Source of the DNA: Atlantibacter hermannii | Lineage (GTDB): Bacteria; Pseudomonadota; Gammaproteobacteria; Enterobacterales; Enterobacteriaceae | NCBI GenBank assembly: GCA_900635495.1 | Contig: LR134136.1 | Span: 3,100,001-3,164,000, forward strand | Length of the DNA stretch: 64,000 bases | Direction of reading: 5' to 3' | Shown here: positions 62,530 through 64,000 of the stretch, piece by piece | Layout of the letters: each line of letters starts with the position of its first letter | How positions within the stretch are numbered: position 1 is the first letter of the stretch | Translations under genes and position numbers: made by a program | The notes under the pieces: model-generated | Database searches by the model: none | Told to the model about the DNA's origin: nothing | What the model saw: only the letters and a program-made list of their open reading frames with translations

Positions 62530-63486
62530 TTAATGACCATAACGCAGGCGCAGGGCCTCCGGAAAAGGATCGAAATAGCGTTGTTGTTCCAGGTAACCGT
62601 CCGGGAATTCCGCCAGATAGTGTTTGAGCAGCGTGACCGGCGCGAGCAGCGGCTGCGTGCCCTGACGATAGCGGTCGATGAGCTCAGCCAGCTCCTGGCG
62701 CTGACGGCTGTTCAGATGGGGGCGGAAATAGCCCTGGACGTGCATCAGCACATTGGTGTGGTTGCGACGGGTAGCATGGTGAGACATCAGCGCCATTAAA
62801 CGCTGGCGATACTCAATGAAATACGCGTCAAGATCGTCCCATTTATCGATAGCGGCGACAAAACGCCCAAGCTCCCGGTATTGCTGCTGAGAATGCGCCA
62901 GTAATAACAACTTGTAGCGGCTGTGGAAGCTAATCAACGCGCCGCGAGTCAGTCCCTGGGCCTTCAACTGGTTCAGTTCGTGGAGGGCGTAAATCCGCTC
63001 GACGAAATTTTCACGTATCGCCGGATCGTGCAGCCGACCGTCTTCTTCCACCGGCAACCACGGGAATGTTTTCATCAGGATATCGGTGAAAATGCCGCGT
63101 CCGGCTTTCCGGTTATTTTTACCGTCCGCATCGTACACGCGCACCCGTTCCATGCCACAACTGGGCGATTTAGCACACACGATATAACCGCACAGATGTT
63201 CCATCCGCGCCACGCGCTGATGGGAAAACGTCTCCATATCCGCAGTTAAATCGCCTTCGCGCTTATCACTGAAGCGCAGAGAAATCGCGCCGGCATCATC
63301 TTTGACCAGGCGCAACGCGGGTCGCGGCACGGGCAAACCAATGGCCATTTCCGGACATACGGGTTCATAGCGAACCCAGGGGGATAAATCATCGACGGCA
63401 AATGCCAGGCGTTTATGACCGCCATCGAATCGCACATTGTCCCCGGATAAACAGGCGCTAATACCAACCGGGATTTTCTCGTCCAT
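62530..63486 (-). CDS. ybgA: YbgA, two-domain DUF523-DUF1722 protein (RudS-type tRNA 4-thiouridine desulfidase)
   Basis: 318 residues from ATG 63486; AAGGAG lies 5 nt upstream and overlaps an alternative GTG at 63492. The N-terminal DUF523 domain (about 1-155) has three cysteines expected to hold an Fe-S cluster: ISACLSGDNVRFDGGHKR, YEPVCPEMAIG, and AKSPSCGMERVRVYD. The C-terminal DUF1722 domain (about 160-318) has FHSRYKLLLLAHSQQQYRELG and RRNHTNVLMHVQGYFRPHL. E. coli K-12 YbgA is only the DUF1722 half. Two-domain proteins of this type are reported as RudS, which removes sulfur from tRNA s4U. First gene of ybgA-phr-ybgI-pxpBCA; 12 nt before phr. Confidence 0.88.
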   Translation of the reverse strand: MDEKIPVGISACLSGDNVRFDGGHKRLAFAVDDLSPWVRYEPVCPEMAIGLPVPRPALRLVKDDAGAISLRFSDKREGDLTADMETFSHQRVARMEHLCGYIVCAKSPSCGMERVRVYDADGKNNRKAGRGIFTDILMKTFPWLPVEEDGRLHDPAIRENFVERIYALHELNQLKAQGLTRGALISFHSRYKLLLLAHSQQQYRELGRFVAAIDKWDDLDAYFIEYRQRLMALMSHHATRRNHTNVLMHVQGYFRPHLNSRQRQELAELIDRYRQGTQPLLAPVTLLKHYLAEFPDGYLEQQRYFDPFPEALRLRYGH

Positions 63487-63557
63487 AGCCACTCCTTACA
63501 GATGCGTAGAACAAGTGTAGCAATTTTGTATCGTGCTTTTCTCCTGGTTCCACGCAT

Positions 63558-63589
63558 AAAAAAACCGCCGGAAGTCCGGCGGTTTTTTT
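63558..63589. terminator. Terminator of ybfA
   Basis: CCGCCGG/CCGGCGG stem with AAGT loop, flanked by A7 and T7; perfect on both strands. Lies between the ybfA end and the ybgA start. Confidence 0.93.
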
Positions 63590-63603
63590 AAAGACAGTGG
63601 CGA

Positions 63604-63810
63604 TTAATAAAAATCGCAGGCGGCGGCTTCGGATTGCGCCATCCAGACTGGTTTTTCACTGGTTTTGGTCCAGACGCGATGCAGGTAGCTGTAAAAACGC
63701 GCGCGATCTTTCCAGAACAGCATCACCGGCAGTGCAACCACACCTGCCACGATGACCAGAGCGCGACGCAGGAAGACCTGATGCGCAGGATATTTTTTGT
63801 ATAACGACAT
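63604..63810 (-). CDS. ybfA: YbfA, small membrane-associated protein
   Basis: 68 residues from ATG 63810 (MSLYKKYPAHQVFLRR...), the E. coli YbfA length; GGGGAGAAA lies 4 nt upstream. One hydrophobic segment at about 16-31 (ALVIVAGVVALPVMLF), then conserved WKDRARFYSYLHRVW. In E. coli it sits upstream of kdpFABC and its loss alters stress responses; function not established. Confidence 0.9.
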   Translation of the reverse strand: MSLYKKYPAHQVFLRRALVIVAGVVALPVMLFWKDRARFYSYLHRVWTKTSEKPVWMAQSEAAACDFY

Positions 63811-64000
63811 AAGTTTCTCCCCTTTTAGCTGACCGGTAATGTTCACCGGGAATCTTAATCTGTCGAAAATATTACCTTGTTGAATGTAATTTTACTACTC
63901 ATCCGACCACTCAAATGCACTTAAATGCCAATCTTTACATTTCGATCCGTAATTTAGTTACAAAACAGTTAAATTTTTACTAACCATTAGTTAAATAATG
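63811..64000. other. ybfA upstream region
   Basis: AT-rich 190 bp at the window edge. Presumably holds the ybfA promoter; no gene or clear motif seen. In E. coli the kdp operon follows. Confidence 0.4.

Overview
The window is a chromosomal segment of an enteric bacterium (Enterobacteriaceae, close to the Escherichia/Salmonella/Citrobacter/Enterobacter group). Gene order follows the bio–gal–nad–tol–cyd–suc/sdh–gltA–phr region of E. coli in inverted orientation, and the proteins are near-identical in length to their E. coli counterparts. A complete histidine-utilisation (hut) locus, absent from E. coli K-12, sits between ybhB and ybhC, as in Salmonella and Klebsiella. I cannot fix the genus without a search.

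Layout. 1-4.1 kb: biotin genes, bioB-bioF-bioC on the minus strand and bioA on plus, sharing a BirA operator. 4.2-13.5 kb: ybhB, hutUH and hutIGC (both minus), ybhC, pgl. 13.7-19.8 kb: ybhA, modABC, acrZ, modE-modF. 20-25 kb: galETKM with the classic gal regulatory region, then gpmA with a Fur box. 25-30 kb: aroG (TyrR box), ybgS, zitB, nadA-pnuC (NadR box). 30-32 kb: an accessory Ail/OmpX-like outer-membrane gene beside a tRNA cluster (four tRNA-Lys, one tRNA-Val) that contains repeats ending in copies of the tRNA-Lys 3' end. 32-37.7 kb: cpoB-pal-tolB-tolA-tolR-tolQ-ybgC. 37.8-41 kb: cydABX-ybgE. 41-51.5 kb: sdhCDAB-sucABCD. 52-54 kb: gltA, nei. 54.4-58 kb: an accessory operon of uncharacterised families (DUF969, DUF979, DUF2891) with a divergent MarR-like regulator. 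58-63.5 kb: the 5-oxoprolinase genes pxpBCA with ybgI, phr and a two-domain YbgA (DUF523-DUF1722). 63.6 kb: ybfA.

Function. Most of the window is core metabolism: biotin synthesis, histidine degradation to glutamate, molybdate uptake, galactose catabolism, NAD synthesis, the Tol-Pal envelope machine, cytochrome bd oxidase and a large block of TCA-cycle enzymes. The two regions most worth study are the DUF969/DUF979/DUF2891 operon next to pxpABC, for which I propose (inference) a role in uptake or handling of 5-oxoproline or a related compound, and the tRNA-Lys cluster with its tRNA-end-bearing repeats and neighbouring outer-membrane gene.

Quality caveat. In the first 36.3 kb I count 19 single-base insertions or deletions that break otherwise well-conserved genes (bioB, bioA, hutH, hutC, hutG, ybhC, galE, galK, nadA, pal, tolR), mostly within short homopolymers. 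Restoring one base at each site recovers the family sequence and length. This pattern looks like residual sequencing or assembly error rather than true gene decay. I have labelled interrupted genes as pseudogene because the frame is broken in the sequence supplied, not because I believe the functions are lost.
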